A stretch of DNA of 64,000 nt from Margaritifera margaritifera (Eukaryota > Mollusca > Bivalvia > Unionida > Margaritiferidae): NCBI GenBank assembly GCA_029931535.1, contig JAQPZY010001675.1:6017501-6081500 (forward strand), in the 5' to 3' direction. Each line of letters opens with the position of its first letter. Position 1 is the stretch's first letter. Both the position numbers and the translations under genes were made by a program. The notes below the pieces were generated by a model, which saw only the letters and a list, made by a program, of their open reading frames with translations, had not been told where the DNA came from and searched no databases. This document shows positions 11,500 to 47,999 of the stretch, piece after piece.

Positions 11500-12330
11500 C
11501 TTCGTTCATATTTGAAAACACACCATTTGTTCAATATTGACGGGCTTTAATGCTATAATGCTTTCTGTCAAAGCTGGCCTAATTTTGTAAGAAATACTTT
11601 TCTGGATAAAGTTGCTTAAATATTTTTGTCTATTTTTAGTAATGGACACCATATTTGATGGCTGATTGGTATCATTGGTACAAATTTGAAAACCCTTTTT
11701 GCCAAGATGCTTTCTGTTAAATTTGACCAAATGATGTAGGGCAGTTTCTAAGAAGTCATTTAAAAGGTTTCTTTTTGAGGTAATATCTGATAGTGAATTG
11801 GCATCTTTTGTACGAACTTAGAAGTCATTTAAAGATTTGTCTATTTTTAGTTATGGTGCCCATATTTTATAGCAGATCAGCATAAAGTTTACAAATTTGA
11901 AAGCCCTTTAGGTCAGGATGCTTTTTATCAAATTTGGTTTAATTCTATTGAGCTGTTTTGTTTCAAGAAGTCACTCAAAGCTTTTATATTTTTAGTAACT
12001 GTGGCCATGAAAATTCGACATTACTTCATGATAGGATGCTTTCTATTGTCAAATTATGTTTTGCATTTATATTTTAGAAGGAGTCACTTAATTTTGTATT
12101 TTTATTTTTTGTAACAGTGGCCATATGTGATGGTGGATCAGCATCATTTGTACAACTTGAAAGGCCTTCATAATTATGCCAGGATGCTGTCTGGCAATTT
12201 GGGTTGAAACGGGTTTAGTTGTTTTGTTTTAAAAAGTTAAAAACAGCAAGGTTGATGGACAAAAGATGAAGGGCTCTGCCATAAGCTCACTTGGCCTTAT
12301 GACCAGGTAAGTCAATGAAAATCATACATC
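11500..12330. repeat. family A tandem-repeat element, ~120-150 bp units
   Basis: About five diverged units around 'caggatgctttctgtcaaat' and 'ttggtcaaattctgttgagt', with 'gtctatttttagtaa' and 'ggccatatttgatgg'. The array ends in a non-repeated tail with 'gttgatggacaaaagatgaa' and 'ccataagctcacttggcctt' followed by 'atgaccaggt'. The same unit and tail recur at about 24120-24930, 26400-26545 and 28013-28690. The short open frames inside are repeat noise. Confidence 0.8.
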
Positions 12331-12502
12331 CTTGGTGATTATGAAATCTTTAGTCTTGACTTCTTAAACTTGGGAATACTTTTGCATGTAGCATAATGTA
12401 TATATGGGGCAAGTACTGACTCATAATGAGGTTGACACAAGGACTTTTATTAATACAAATGAGAAAAATTATTTTTATTAAATTACTACCCTAGGTTGAG
12501 GA

Positions 12503-12596
12503 GAAAAGTTTTTTTGGGTTTATAATTCCTTGTATTGATGGAAATTAAGCTTAATTTCCATCAATACAAGGAATTATAAACCCAAAAAAACTTTTC
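12503..12596. repeat. perfect 94-bp palindrome
   Basis: Bases 12503-12549 are the exact reverse complement of 12550-12596, with no spacer; the centre is AAG|CTT. Each arm reads gaaaagtttttttgggttta, then a further 27 bases. No target-site duplication was found. It may be a very young hairpin MITE or an assembly or fold-back artefact. Confidence 0.95.
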
Positions 12597-13303
12597 AAAT
12601 TTTTTGCTCAAATGACTAATCCTCCAGTTACACCTTCCTACCATCAGCTGCCAGTCAGCCATTGTGTATTCACAAAAGTGGTAAAATGGTAAAATTTCCA
12701 AAAGAAAATATTTTTGATTTCATAGAATATGCCTTGCTAAGATGTGGTTGTCTTTGGTTTGGGAATTTGTAAATTTTGTATACCTATTTGTATTTTCTCT
12801 TTTGTTTGTACTGTAGTATCAAAAAAAATTGCAAAATCTTAATTTATAAAGAAAAAAGTAATATAAATAAACTAGAGTGATCAACAAAGTAATTGTTAAC
12901 TTTTGACTTTTCTCTTGGTTGTACAATTTTCCCTGATAATATTTTGGGTACTCTTTATTATTTCATGTAAAGCATCAGATTTTGTCACAACACTGGAAGT
13001 GAATTTTTTGTTGTTGGTCACCTTAAAATACCATATACAACATCCCTCAGCACTAAAAACCATATTGCTTGTTGTTAATGCATGAAACAAACCTAACAGA
13101 ACTAGATTCTGTAAAATGCATGCATGTGACATATCCCAGATTTTTCACAGTCTTCCAGAACAGCAACAAAACTCCCAAACTCCTGATCTGAAGATGCAAT
13201 ATCCCAAATCACAACAGTTAAAGTCATATTGTGACCCTTCATGTGGTATTTTATGTATTTTCCTTCCAATTGGACAAGATAATTGACTACAAGTAAGAAA
13301 CCA

Positions 13304-13548
13304 ACCATTTAATTTTCAGCTGGATGTGAGTGGGTGAGAAAGCCTGGGATTTGTTTAGAAGAAAAAAATTCCGATCCCCAAATAGCTTGAAGAAATACTC
13401 TTGCTCTGATTTGTAAGAAAAATAACCAATTCTAGCCTTCATATTAGTTGAACAGAAAATGTTCTCGATTGCAAAAGAAAAACAAAATATCCTAGTTGGA
13501 TAGAAATTCCAAGCCCCCTAACCCCACCTCCCCAGAAAATGAAATGGT
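13304..13548. mobile_element. MITE-like TIR element, ~245 bp (family member 1)
   Basis: It starts ACCATTTAATTTTC and ends with the inverted GAAAATGAAATGGT. G-rich sequence follows the left end and C-rich sequence precedes the right end. A second member of the same family lies at 42006-42219. No coding content. Confidence 0.65.
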
Positions 13549-13934
13549 AGGTCCTTAACTATTTCAGTCCAAAGTTCAGTTGATGATAAAAATAATGACA
13601 AATGCTGAACATATTTTGATATGAAGAATAGATTTGTTTTACCCAATATCACCCTACAGTTAGAGCTAAGTATTGGAATAGACTGTTTGCATCCATTAAC
13701 CAGTACACATCCACCTTGGCAGTTAAACAATGGCAACCAAAAAAACACCTTGACCTTGACCATTACGTCAAAAATACAAGCAGCAGCTTGCTGCACCATA
13801 TAAGCTATAAGCTCAAATCTCGTGTTATAAACTATACCAGTAGAAATCATTACAACCCCTGTGGGCTTGGTCGATAAAGAAGATGCCTGATGTGACCTCC
13901 TGCATGTCCTAAGAGTTGACTTATGGACACAAAA

Positions 13935-14100
13935 GCCAATGGTGGCTCAGTGGTCACCATGCTGGATTCATGACTAAATGGATACAGGTTACAATCCTAC
14001 AATTGTATCTGCCTGGGTCACTCTAAACCAATTACTTCAACACTAAATAACCTGTTTGTGTTTCTGTGTGATAAAACACCAAACACCATTCATCTTTTAT
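13935..14100 (+). repeat. tRNA-derived SINE-like segment
   Basis: The A-box-like 'tggctcagtggtca' at about 13943 is followed by the B-box-like 'ggttacaatcc' about 45 bp downstream, the spacing of a tRNA. The following ~100 bp would be the SINE body. The tail is not clearly defined. Confidence 0.5.
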
Positions 14101-14804
14101 TCAGTTTGTCTGAAAATATTTAGTGACAAGCATAATAGACAATGATCGGCAGGCATTCATGAACTTTGGATGTCGGTCTATTTGAAAACACTATGTTCTA
14201 CTGGCATTAAAGACGTGAAATGGTTATTGAATGCTTTGTCAATTAGCCTTGCCCAGCAGAAGGAAAAATGTTCCATTCAGATCTATGGGATTAAAAATGT
14301 AGACGCTTGTTGCTTACTAAATGTTTTAGCTGTTAAGTAATATTCTCAGTTACATGAGCAACAAATACATCTCTTTATATATTTAAATGTCACGGAAATA
14401 TGAATGTCTTCACTTTTTTTATTACCATTATCCCCAAGGGAAGAAGATCACATACCATGTATGTATATCCTCTCTAAAGTGATGTACACTTGAATTCACC
14501 AGCATTATTGTCTCCTGGCTGCTACTTATGTGACTTAATTTTAAGTACTTTTCAAACTGGACTCAATTTCACCAACATAAATCTTAAATTAAGTCTAGAC
14601 TTGTGAAATTCGATTGGTCAATTTTAAGTGAGTCAATCATTTGGGATGATTTTAGTACATTAAAGACATAGGCAGAAGTTGATAGTAATATAAAGTGTCA
14701 AACACAGTTGGATTGATGGATTGATAGACAAGATTGAGGTTTGTTTTTTTCCCCGTTTCATTATATATTGCCGTAACTTTTTGCCCTAAAAAAAATAGGA
14801 GTCC

Positions 14805-15830
14805 CTCAAAGGTAGTGACTCTTTACAAACTTAAAAGAATCCAGGAATTAAAGATTTTCAAATTATTCACTGTGACCATAAAATCAGCACCCATTTTTAT
14901 TTTGGACCAACTAGGTGTCATTATTCTTTTGGTGCAAACCCCATATGAATATGACCACCCATTCAGGAGGAGTAGTGCTAACAAGATTTACTTGATGGCC
15001 ACAGTGGTGACCATATTGGATGTCAGATAGACATAATTTCATTTAGGCCCAACAAGACACCAAGCCTTCTGGTAAAAATTCCATGTCGATAAGACTTTCC
15101 ATTTAGGATGAGTAGCAGTAAAAAGATTTTCAATATGGCTGCCATTGTGGCCATGATAAATGTCTGATCAGCACCATTTTCATTTAGGACCAACTAGCCA
15201 TCACATAAAATTTTTTGGTTTAAACCCAATGTTGATATGACCATCCATCTAGGAGTAGCAATAACAATATTTTCAAGATGGCCACGACGGTGGCCATATT
15301 GGAGGTCAGATCAGCACAAATTTCATTTGGGATCAACTAGATATCTTTAAAAGTGCTCTGGTGAAAACCCCATGTCAATACAACTTTCTGTTTATGAGTA
15401 GTGATAACAAGATTTTCAATATTGCTGCGGGGCCCTGGGTGGCCGAGTGGTATAAGGTGCTTGCCTTTACATATTACTGACACCTCACCTCTGTCTGCAA
15501 GGGTTGAGTCTCAGACTTGGCCAATGTGGGTATGTGAGAAAGCTTGCCAGCAGCTTCCCATGGGTCGGTGGTTCTTCCTGGGATATTCCAAGGTTCTTCC
15601 TCTACCAGATATACTGGTCATCATGTGTAGCCAATCATGTGCCGACAATGGTGTTGAAACCAAAAAAACAAACAAGATGGATGCCATGGTAGCCATATTG
15701 TATGCGAGATACAAACCATTTTCATTTAGGACCAACCTGTCATCATAAGGTCTTTTAGTGAAAGCTCCATGTTGATATGACCATCCATTTAGGAGTAGTA
15801 ACAGTAAGAAGATTTTCAAGATTTGTTTAC
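14805..15830. repeat. family B tandem-repeat element, ~145-bp units, split by a SINE
   Basis: Diverged units contain 'ggaccaactagacatcataa', 'gaagtcttctggtgaaaacc', 'gatatgaccatccattcagg', 'ataacaagattttcaagatg' and 'gctgccatggtggccatatt'. It is preceded by a non-repeated head ('ctcaaaggtagtgactcttt', 'ccaggaattaaagat') that also precedes the family B array at 26546. A SINE interrupts the array at about 15426-15680. Confidence 0.85.
15426..15680 (+). repeat. tRNA-derived SINE inserted in a family B repeat
   Basis: The head has the A box 'ggtggccgagtggtataagg' and a degenerate B box 'gggttgagtctcagac', as in a tRNA-Leu/Ser-type head. A ~150-bp body follows ('gtcggtggttcttcctggga'), ending in 'gttgaaaccaaaaaaacaaa'. 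It splits a family B unit; the flanks 'aatattgctgc' and 'aagatggatgcc' look like a diverged target-site duplication of the expected unit sequence. The overlapping open frame is not a gene. Confidence 0.7.
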
Positions 15831-15849
15831 ATAGCGGTAATTAAAATAG

Positions 15850-16320
15850 CTTATAATATATGAAAGAACTGATTTTCACAAGGCAGTTCTTGTATATAAA
15901 GGTCTACATGGAGCTACACTAGAGTATCTTCAGGTTTTATTCAGGCCTTATTCAACACTTTACCAGCTGAGATCAACATTGCATGGAAACCTTGATCTAA
16001 CAAAACAAAGAACAGAGCAATTTCCATTACTTGGGTAAAGTTCTGTGGAACAAGCTTCCACTGCATTGCACATCAAATCTGCAGAAAATATTAGAGTATT
16101 TAAGAAGAGACGTCATGTGTATTTATGTGCGACTAATAGAGTATAATAGAATTTAGTATTGATAATACTAAAGAGGTTAAAATAAATAGTAATTACTATT
16201 ATCTTTTGTATGATGCAGATTGTTATACTTTTCTTAAGAAGGCCTCAAAGGAGAATAGTCCTTGATTAAATGAGTTACCCTCTATAAATAAGGATTATTA
16301 TTATTATTATAATTATTATT
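15850..16320 (+). pseudogene. non-LTR retrotransposon 3' fragment (RT C-terminal end plus 3' UTR)
   Basis: The degenerate translation GLHGATLEYLQVLFRPYSTL and then ...SAENIRVFKKRRHVYL resembles the C-terminal tail of Jockey/CR1-type RT proteins (hydrophobic 'ATLEYLQ', 'RVFKKRRHVYL'). Stops and a frameshift are present. An AT-rich 3' UTR and a terminal (ATT)n run at 16298-16325 follow, as expected for a microsatellite-tailed LINE. Confidence 0.55.
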
Positions 16321-16959
16321 AATATTAAGATGTCCACTGTGGCTACTGGTTTTGTAGTGCATAGTTATAAAAGATAGGTGGAGGTTTTAGTTAAAATAGA
16401 ATTTAATGATGGATACCCAGATTAATATTTTGCCAATGACTGTGAGGTGTCTGCACAGTTCCAATTTCAAAAGAAGACAGATTTTCCATTGGGTCAAACA
16501 AAAGTCTGGGTCCATTATATATTTACGAGACATATTGTACAGGTGAGGTTGAAATGTATTGGGAGGCTGAATGTATTTTTAGCCAATAATCAAGCAACTG
16601 TGCTGGTGTTGCTATTCTGTTTAGAAATAATTTAGATTTTTTTTTTCCACAGAGACAAATACATCCTCTTTTATCACTTGTTACCAGCTAATAGACATAG
16701 CTTTATGCTAGAGAATTTATATGGTCATGTTGATGATGCTGCTGACTTGTATAGAAATTTTAAAAAGTAGATTATATATTTTGATAATTCTTCTGTTATT
16801 ATTTACATTGACTAGAATATTGTTTATGACATTGAACTAAACTCTCAAAATATCTGACATCATAAACATTCCAAGACATGAACAGCAGTCCTGGAACTAA
16901 AAAATCAACTTGATTCACTAGAGTCATGGAGAACAGTCAATCCTGACAGCAGATCACTG

Positions 16960-17160
16960 TATACTCGCATATAAGTCAGGACCATCTGCAAACAACATAA
17001 ATCCTGATCTGCCATCTCTTAATGCACCAGCAGATCAGGGTCTATTTTGTTTGCTCTACTGATTAGGCCAAACAAACTCCAGAGATCCTGATCTGCCAGT
17101 GCATTATGCGACAGCAGAGCTGGGTCTATGCAGTTTGCAGATGGATTCCACTTGTACAGT
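16960..17160. mobile_element. TIR element, 'TATACTCGCATATAAG' family, copy 1
   Basis: Starts TATACTCGCATATAAGTCAG. The interior has paired segments 'cctgatctgcca', 'agatcagggtctat' and 'gctgggtctatgcag', and it ends with a weak inverted copy of the start. It is clearly related to 34904-35112 and 63479-63657. Non-coding. Confidence 0.7.
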
Positions 17161-17472
17161 ATTTACTTGGTGCAAGGCAAACTCTGTGAAACAGAGTAGA
17201 TTTTACTTGTTTTTAATCTTGTTTTCAAATTTGACAGATTCATCAATTATTCCAGACTATAAAACAGATCTTTCAGCAATAATTAAAATTTTCCATATCT
17301 GCATTACCCAGATGTCTGGGGTACTGATAATTCAATGTACTGATAATTCAATTCCAAGTTATTCAAACAAAAAAATGAATACTTGTTTTGGTCAAAATAT
17401 GTATCACAGTGAAAAAAATACTCAATACTTGTGAAGGTGACAAGAGGAAACCACATCAGGTAAAACTAACTT

Positions 17473-17475
<3 letters not shown>

Positions 17476-17515
<40 letters not shown>
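17476..17515. repeat. (AAT)n microsatellite
   Basis: About 13 consecutive AAT units. The poly-Asn frame across it is not a gene. Confidence 0.95.
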
Positions 17516-17517
<2 letters not shown>

Positions 17518-18399
17518 TATTTTCTGAGAGTACAAATCATTTATCCACTTGTAATGATCAATTACTTTTTGTAAATTCTTAAAATGGAAATAGAATTATG
17601 ATCAGTTGGCAATGATTTCTGTGTTTGCATGTTCATGCAGCAACCGCCTGAACTATGCTTTCTCAAGTTTCAATTACCCCTCTATAATGCTGTGATTGGT
17701 TGTCGGAAGAAATCGAGCATTATGTTAATGAGAACTCGTGCATGGGGTAACCATTGGAACTTGTGCGATTTTGTTTCTTAATTTGTTTGACGCTTATCAT
17801 TCTTTTCACTGCAGGGAGTACAATATTACTGCCTTCATTTGATCATATGATCATTAAAAAAGTATTTTGCGCGAACTGCAACAGAAATAAGGACATGAAT
17901 GCATCTGTAGATTCCGAGAACTTAGTATTGAAAAAAAATATTAGATTAATTGCGCAAAATGTAGTATTAATACAATCTGTGAGGCAGTGTCATTATGTTA
18001 TTATTATCTAAAATTTGATTCGGCATTAATTATCATACATTATCTTCGTTAAAACTAGGAAATGTTTATAATTAACTGCATGATCACGTTTTTTTCAGTC
18101 TCAAAAAGAAAGCAAATTGCTCCCGAAAGAGACATCAATGTAGACAAACTGGTGCCTCTCTCTTAACCTCTTTAGAGATTGCTTGCAGGGGTCATTAACA
18201 GTAATCCACACCCATATTATCAAGACCATGTCCACTCTACAGTGGTCATCGGATGCGACTCCACGAGAAAGCATGGTGTGCAGCAGAGCTATTCTCCACG
18301 AGACGCTGCAACTCCATCAAGACGCTCAGAGAGAGACGGTGGAGGGTTTTTGTTCTTAGTCCTCTCTACGCAAAGCGTGGGGTTTCTAAAAATCACAAG
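17516..18399. other. stretch with nothing recognised
   Basis: No conserved frame, RNA or terminal repeat was identified. Overlapping frames at 18179-18567 are open but unlike any family I know and run into family C repeats. Confidence 0.45.
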
Positions 18400-18945
18400 C
18401 TGTACTGTATCTTGCTCAAAATTGCATATCCTTATGATACAAGTTTACATAACAAATATGATCAGAAATATGGTCTCCAGTGTTCACAAGCTCATCCAAT
18501 CAGATGCAAGATGAACTCATTAATATGCATGGATGTCTTGTATAATCAAACTCACCCGAGATCTTGATATTAGCTTGCATATCAACTCAGATCAAGATAT
18601 AATCAGAAATATGGCCTCAGGAGTATTCACAAGCCCAGCCAATCAGATGCAAGATCACCTCATTCATATGCATAGATCTCACTCGCATTCATCTGAGATC
18701 TCTCAATGATGCAAGCTTAAATACCAAATCAGATAACATTTTTATCAGAAATATGGCCTCTTGAGCTTTTACAAACTCAAACAATCAGATGCAAGATCAC
18801 CTCAATAATATGCATGGAGGTTACTCATAATCGGACATTTCTGAGGTCTTGATGATACAAGTTTAACATATAAAATTTGATTGAAATCTTATCAGAAACA
18901 AAGCCTCTAGAGTGTTCACAACCAAGGGTTGATGGACTGATAACC
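18400..18945. repeat. family C tandem-repeat element
   Basis: About four diverged units with 'caatcagatgcaagatcacc', 'tcattaatatgcatagatct', 'tcatctgagatcttgatgat' and 'atcagaaatatggcctc'. The same family returns at 24940-25030 and 25905-26400. It runs directly into a family B array. Confidence 0.8.
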
Positions 18946-20050
18946 AACTAAAGGGAAGAACTCCAATGGTGAAAACCCCATGTCGATATGACCATCCATC
19001 TAGGTGGAATAGCAATAACATGATTTTCAAAATTGCCACCATAGCGGCCTTACTGGTTAGATTGGCACCATTTCAATTTAGAACCAACTAGATATCATAA
19101 GGAGTCTTCTGGTAGAAACCCCCATGTCAATATGACTATGCTGAGAAGTAGCGATAACAAGATTTTAAAGATAGCTGCCATGGTGGTCATATTGGACTAT
19201 TTAGGGCCAACTAGTCATCATAAGAAGGCTTCTGGTGAAAGCCCATGCTGATACGACTTTCCGTTCAGGAGTAGCATTAACATTATTTTCGAGATGGCTG
19301 CCATAGCAGTCATACTGGATGTCAGAGCGGCATCATTTTCATTTGGGACCAACTAGACATCATAAGAAGTCTTTACGTGCAAACCGCATGTTGATTTGAC
19401 CACTCATTCAGGATGGCCAATGTGTTGACCATATTGGATATCCGAGCAGCACAACTTTTATTTAGGACCAATTAGACACCATAAGAAGTCTTCTGGTGAA
19501 AACCCCATTTTGATACAACTTTCCATTCAGGAAGAGTAGCAACAAGATTTTAAAGATGGCTGCCATAAGTCATATTGGATGTCAGATTGGCACAATTTTC
19601 ATTTGGACCAATTAGACATCATAAGAAGTCATTTAGTGAAAATCCCATGTCAATGTGACTTTCCATTCAGGAGTACTGATACCAAGATTTTCAAGACAGC
19701 TGCCATTATAGCCAAATTGGATGTCAGATTGGCATCCTTTTCATTAATTATCAACAAGACATCACAAAAAGTCTTCTGGTGAAAACCCTATGTCAATATG
19801 ATTTTTAGTTCAGGAAAAGTAGTGGTTACAAGATTTTCAAGATGGCCACTGCGGCAGCCATGTTGGATGTCTGAGAGCACAATTTTTATGTTGGAACTAC
19901 TAGACAGTGGGATGAATGTGTGTGTAAAGTTTCATGGTAATTGTCCATGTAGTTTATGAGGAGTTGAATAACAAACTTCTGTTAACGTACAGACAGACGA
20001 CAGACCATGCAAGAAGCTCTCTGGTCTATGATCAGTATAGCTCAAAACCA
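18946..20050. repeat. family B tandem-repeat element with 3' hairpin tail
   Basis: About seven ~145-bp family B units, then a unique tail ('agtgggatgaatgtgtgtgt', 'gacagacgacagaccatgca') ending in the hairpin-forming CTGGTCTATGATCAG (20021-20035) and 'tatagctca'. The same tail, with perfect hairpins, is at 27989, 33659 and 42721. Confidence 0.85.
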
Positions 20051-20099
20051 AATTCAAATGTAAGCTTTCTGTATGATGAATAAGTAAAACATTGAATGC

Positions 20100-20555
20100 A
20101 AACTTAAAGTCCCCATCTGATATTATGGCTAATGATATCTAAAGGACAGCAAACTTAACATTCCCATCAGATATCACAGCTAATGATACCCGAGGGATAG
20201 CAAACGTAACGTTTCCATCTGATGCTACGGCTAATAATACCTGAAGGATAGCAAACTTAACATCCACATCTGATGTTACAGCTAACAATACATGAAGGAA
20301 AACAATATTAATGTCCCCAACTGATGCTACAGATAATGACACCTGAAGGATAGCAAACTTAACATCCACATCCGATGTTACAGCTAACAATACATGAAGG
20401 AAAACAAACTTAATGTCCCCATCTGATGCTACAGATAATGACATCTGAAGGATAGCAAACTTAGCGTCCCCATCTGATATTATGACATATGATACCTGAA
20501 GGATAACAAACTTAGTGTCCAAATCTGATATTATGGCTAATTATACCTGTAGAGT
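20100..20555. repeat. 60-bp minisatellite with open minus-strand frame
   Basis: About seven to eight copies of a 60-bp unit ('ctgaaggatagcaaacttaa', 'catccacatctgatgttaca', 'gctaa'). Because 60 is a multiple of three, the minus strand stays open for 127 codons with a 20-residue period (DVKFAILQVSLAVASDGD-like). No signal sequence, homologue or splice context supports a protein. Confidence 0.9.
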
Positions 20556-22120
20556 ATATTGCAAATCACAATATTTTAACATCGTTCAATTTGTTCAAAT
20601 TTGGTAAGGGCTACGAGATAGAGTGCATCAAGTTATCAATTTGAGACAATTTTACAACTTGCAGTAATTATTATGACAATCCACATTTGCAAGGACATTA
20701 TGTTACTTCAGATGTTTAAATACTAAACATTCTGCTGAAGCTGGATCTTTTTTTGTTGCCTTTTTCTGAGAAAATGCAATACGCAGTGTGCATGATGTTG
20801 TCAGTCAATGGCAGGAGCATGAAGAGCATTAGCTCAATGTTAATGATTTTTTTCAACCCCATAACTTGGAGAATAACTCTGATAATGGTAAGACACTGCA
20901 TTCTGTGGAACTGTTATTTTTAGTGTAGACTGAAATGATACTATTTGTGACATGTGAAGTTATACTGATGATGAATATCATTATTATCTCAAATGTAAAT
21001 TTTTCACAGCAGAGAGGAAAAGATACACATAAAAACAGCAAACTTTTGGAAAATCATTTTACCAAAATTGTAATACTTTGCTTCTCCTTATATATTAACT
21101 CAATTTCACACTTCAGTTTCTTTGTTCATGCATTATTCTTTCTTCACCATGTTATACTTGTTTATACCCACATACAGCAGGGATCATGATCTGAAATATA
21201 ATCTTAAATTTGAACCAGTACAGCAGATTCATAAAAACTAGTTACCAGGAAATAATATGTAAGCACAACATGTAAACAAAAATGTACATTTTTTATTTCA
21301 TGACAAATGTACACATGATATGATCCATGTTCTTATGATGCTCGGATTTTGAGTACAGCCTATATGTGTGTTGATACATACTTAGTCATTTACCACTCAA
21401 TTTTACTTATCAAGCATAAGAAATAAATATTTATTGCCAAATTAATTCAGAAATTTTTCATAATTTATCAAGACAACTGCTGGTTATAATCACGAATTTG
21501 AAAAGCACCTATTAAAGAAAATTAATCCAAGATGCCCAGAAGATATTAAAGCAAAGTTATGAAGTAAAATCATATCTTTACTATGTATCTTTAGCACTGT
21601 TAAAATGTTTTCTTCAGAAATACCTCCATAGGGTTTTCCAAAATGGAAACACCCTAAATCTAAATAACACATGACTGACATTGGATATATGAATTCTACC
21701 TAGAACGCGTGCCTTAATCTTTGTGCATTTCATAAAACATGCTGCTGAAAACAACTGAATACACTTGACATAAGCACTGCCCCTGCTCTAGGATTTGTTT
21801 TCATCAGCATAATCTCTGATGCCATAATTCACTGTACAACATAAACATTCAATATTGCCAGGAAGAAAGAAGTTTGGTTAGAAAAAACTACCATTACTGT
21901 CCAAGAAGGTGTGTGAATGATTTCAATGACTTCAATAAATTTGAAAGGATATCAAATGCACAATATTTATAAGTTTCATCAGAGTCTATCTGTCCAAAAG
22001 AATGTATTCTAATGTTTAATATCCCACAATTATCCGTTCAAAGTTCTCCTTTTCTAGTGGAATATCTCCTTGGTCTTCTCAAGGCCGGTCCATATGCTCC
22101 AGTCATTAAAGAAGGCTGAA
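20556..22120 (-). other. eIF6 3' flank, probable 3' UTR at its upper end
   Basis: Downstream of the eIF6 stop codon (22123-22121). Possible AATAAA signals on the minus strand are seen near 21430 and 21293. The transcript end cannot be fixed from sequence. The remainder shows nothing recognisable. Confidence 0.35.
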
Positions 22121-45949
<23,829 letters not shown>

Positions 45950-46411
45950 AATATTCTTCCGAGGGGGCAAGAGTAGTACTACTTATACAAATTTAAAGTC
46001 CTTGCAAAACCACGTGAAATTATACAATTTCACAATGCCATGTTTGAAGCCTCCGTGAAAACGTCACACTTTTTGTAGAGACGTCACGACAATTGTGTAG
46101 TGTAAAATAATCAACTAAAATCATATACGGAAACGAATTCTGCGAGTATGCCACTAATTTTAGACAAACAGCAACCTTATTACCGTTATAGGACGTTTGT
46201 TCAATGGAAAATAATTTTATACATTCATATATTCGTTTAAACATTATTATTTTCCGATAAATGTGAACTGGGACAAGGATTAAACGACTCCCTAATGTGA
46301 TATAGGATCTACAGAATCCATGAGTTAAATGGTTTGAATCATATTCAGGTAACAGAAAACAAATAATGAAGATCAATGGGGTAGAATAAAACCAAAGGAA
46401 AAAAAAAAAAA
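45950..46411 (-). promoter_or_regulatory. eIF6 5' UTR and proximal promoter (by position)
   Basis: Sequence immediately upstream of the eIF6 ATG, GC-richer near the start codon. No defined start site or TATA element can be asserted. It is bounded on the far side by a poly(A) run and a LINE remnant starting at about 46412. Confidence 0.35.
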
Positions 46412-47970
46412 ATGCGGTGTTCCGCAAGCCACCTATTCTTTTTTTTTATGTAAACGATATGGTCATTATTATTGATTCAAACTGTAAACTCCTTCTATAT
46501 GCCGATGATAGTGCTATTCTTTTCTCACATAAAGACCATGAATATATCGCAAACATTTTAGGAAAGAACTTTAAATTGCCAACATTGGTTTGTAGATAAC
46601 AAACTGTCGATGTACTTATGAAAAAAAACAGGGTGCATTCTTTTTTAATCAAAACGCAAACTAAGAACCTAAGAACAAAAGCTACGGAACTCAAGGTTAT
46701 GTGCAATGGTCACATCATTGATCCACGCAAATCTAATAAATACCTTGGCATCAATATCGATGAATTTTAGTCTGGGAAAACTATAGTCCATGACATTATA
46801 AAAAAAAAGTAAGTTCACGCCTAAGATTTATCTACAGACTCGGCAACTATCTGTACCTTAAAGAGTGAAAAAAAAACAACAATATATTCATCTTGATTCA
46901 GTGTCACTTTGGCTACTAATGCTCAGCTCGGAACTCTGGTATATGTATTTTTAAAAAAAAGAAACAAAAAATCAACAATCAAACTTCAGACCTCAAAATA
47001 TAAAATAATTAGATTCTTGAAGAACTTGGGTCCCAGGACCAGCAATCAATAATCTGAGCAACAAAGGGTTGGCATGCTAGATGTGGAAAACAGAGCCAGG
47101 CAACTAAGACTAAACCAGGTTTTCAAAATTCTTGATAAAAAATCTCCGTCTTATTTACCTAATTATCTTGATCGCGTATCAGGCCAACCCGGATTTTCAG
47201 CTAGATGCAGCTGCTATATTTTCATTCTTCCCCATGTGAACAGTGTTACTCTCACAACCTTCTATTCCAATGCTGTAAAAGACTGGAACTCTGTTCCAAC
47301 CTCGATTAACACTATTTCCCAATTACATACCTTTAAAGCTGCAGTGAAAGAACACCTTGGCACACAAATGTCAACTGATGAAAACTGTTTTTTGTACTAT
47401 AGCTAGTGCATAAGTATGTTTCTATTGCAGTACTACATATATGGCCATAATATGTATGTATATTCTACTTTTAGAGTGCAACCCCACATTTATATTAATT
47501 TAAGACATCTCTGTTCTTGATACTGCTGTAGTTTATTATTTGATCTGTAACTGGTTATACTAATTTATATTTTCTACCAATGTCTCTCATCTCCAGTATT
47601 ATGTTGTTCTTTTTCTTTTCTTGCAATAAAATTTACTATGTTAAGTCTTGTGTATCTTGACTAAATTAAGGACCCTATTGGAAACAAGTATGTAAGACTT
47701 TAATAGGTAATCCTTGGATAGGTCAACATACTTATGTTTTATTTCCTATTTTTTTATCTTTTTTTTTTTTTACATTTTGTTTATTTCCTTTTTCGTATAC
47801 CATAAATAGGGAACGACTAAAATGTGATTTTTAAATGTTTTTGCTGTGAGAAATTATTATTTTAAATTGTATTATAGTCTTTAACTTAATTTTGTATCTA
47901 TACATTGTTATAATTGTAAAAATAGTACTTTCTGGTGATGTAATGTTCTTTAATTATTAATACAAATATG
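46412..47970 (+). pseudogene. non-LTR retrotransposon, 5'-truncated, RT C-terminal half and 3' UTR
   Basis: Begins in the RT motif CGVPQA (GVPQ box), then FYVNDMVIIIDSNCKLLLYA with YADD (DDSAILFSHKD). After frameshifts it continues with KYLGINID, HFGY-type debris, SPSYLPNYLDRVS and FYSNAVKDWNSVPTSINTIS up to a stop at about 47406. An AT-rich 3' UTR ends near 'tcttattattattaac' at about 47985. Jockey/CR1-like. It is inserted ~460 bp upstream of the eIF6 start codon in opposite orientation. Confidence 0.8.
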
Positions 47971-47999
47971 TCTTATTATTATTAACATATTCATGAAAT

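Noticed and set aside
18179..18567. Two overlapping plus-strand frames (~105 codons each)
   Set aside because: No recognisable domain, no signal or splice logic, and they run into family C repeats.
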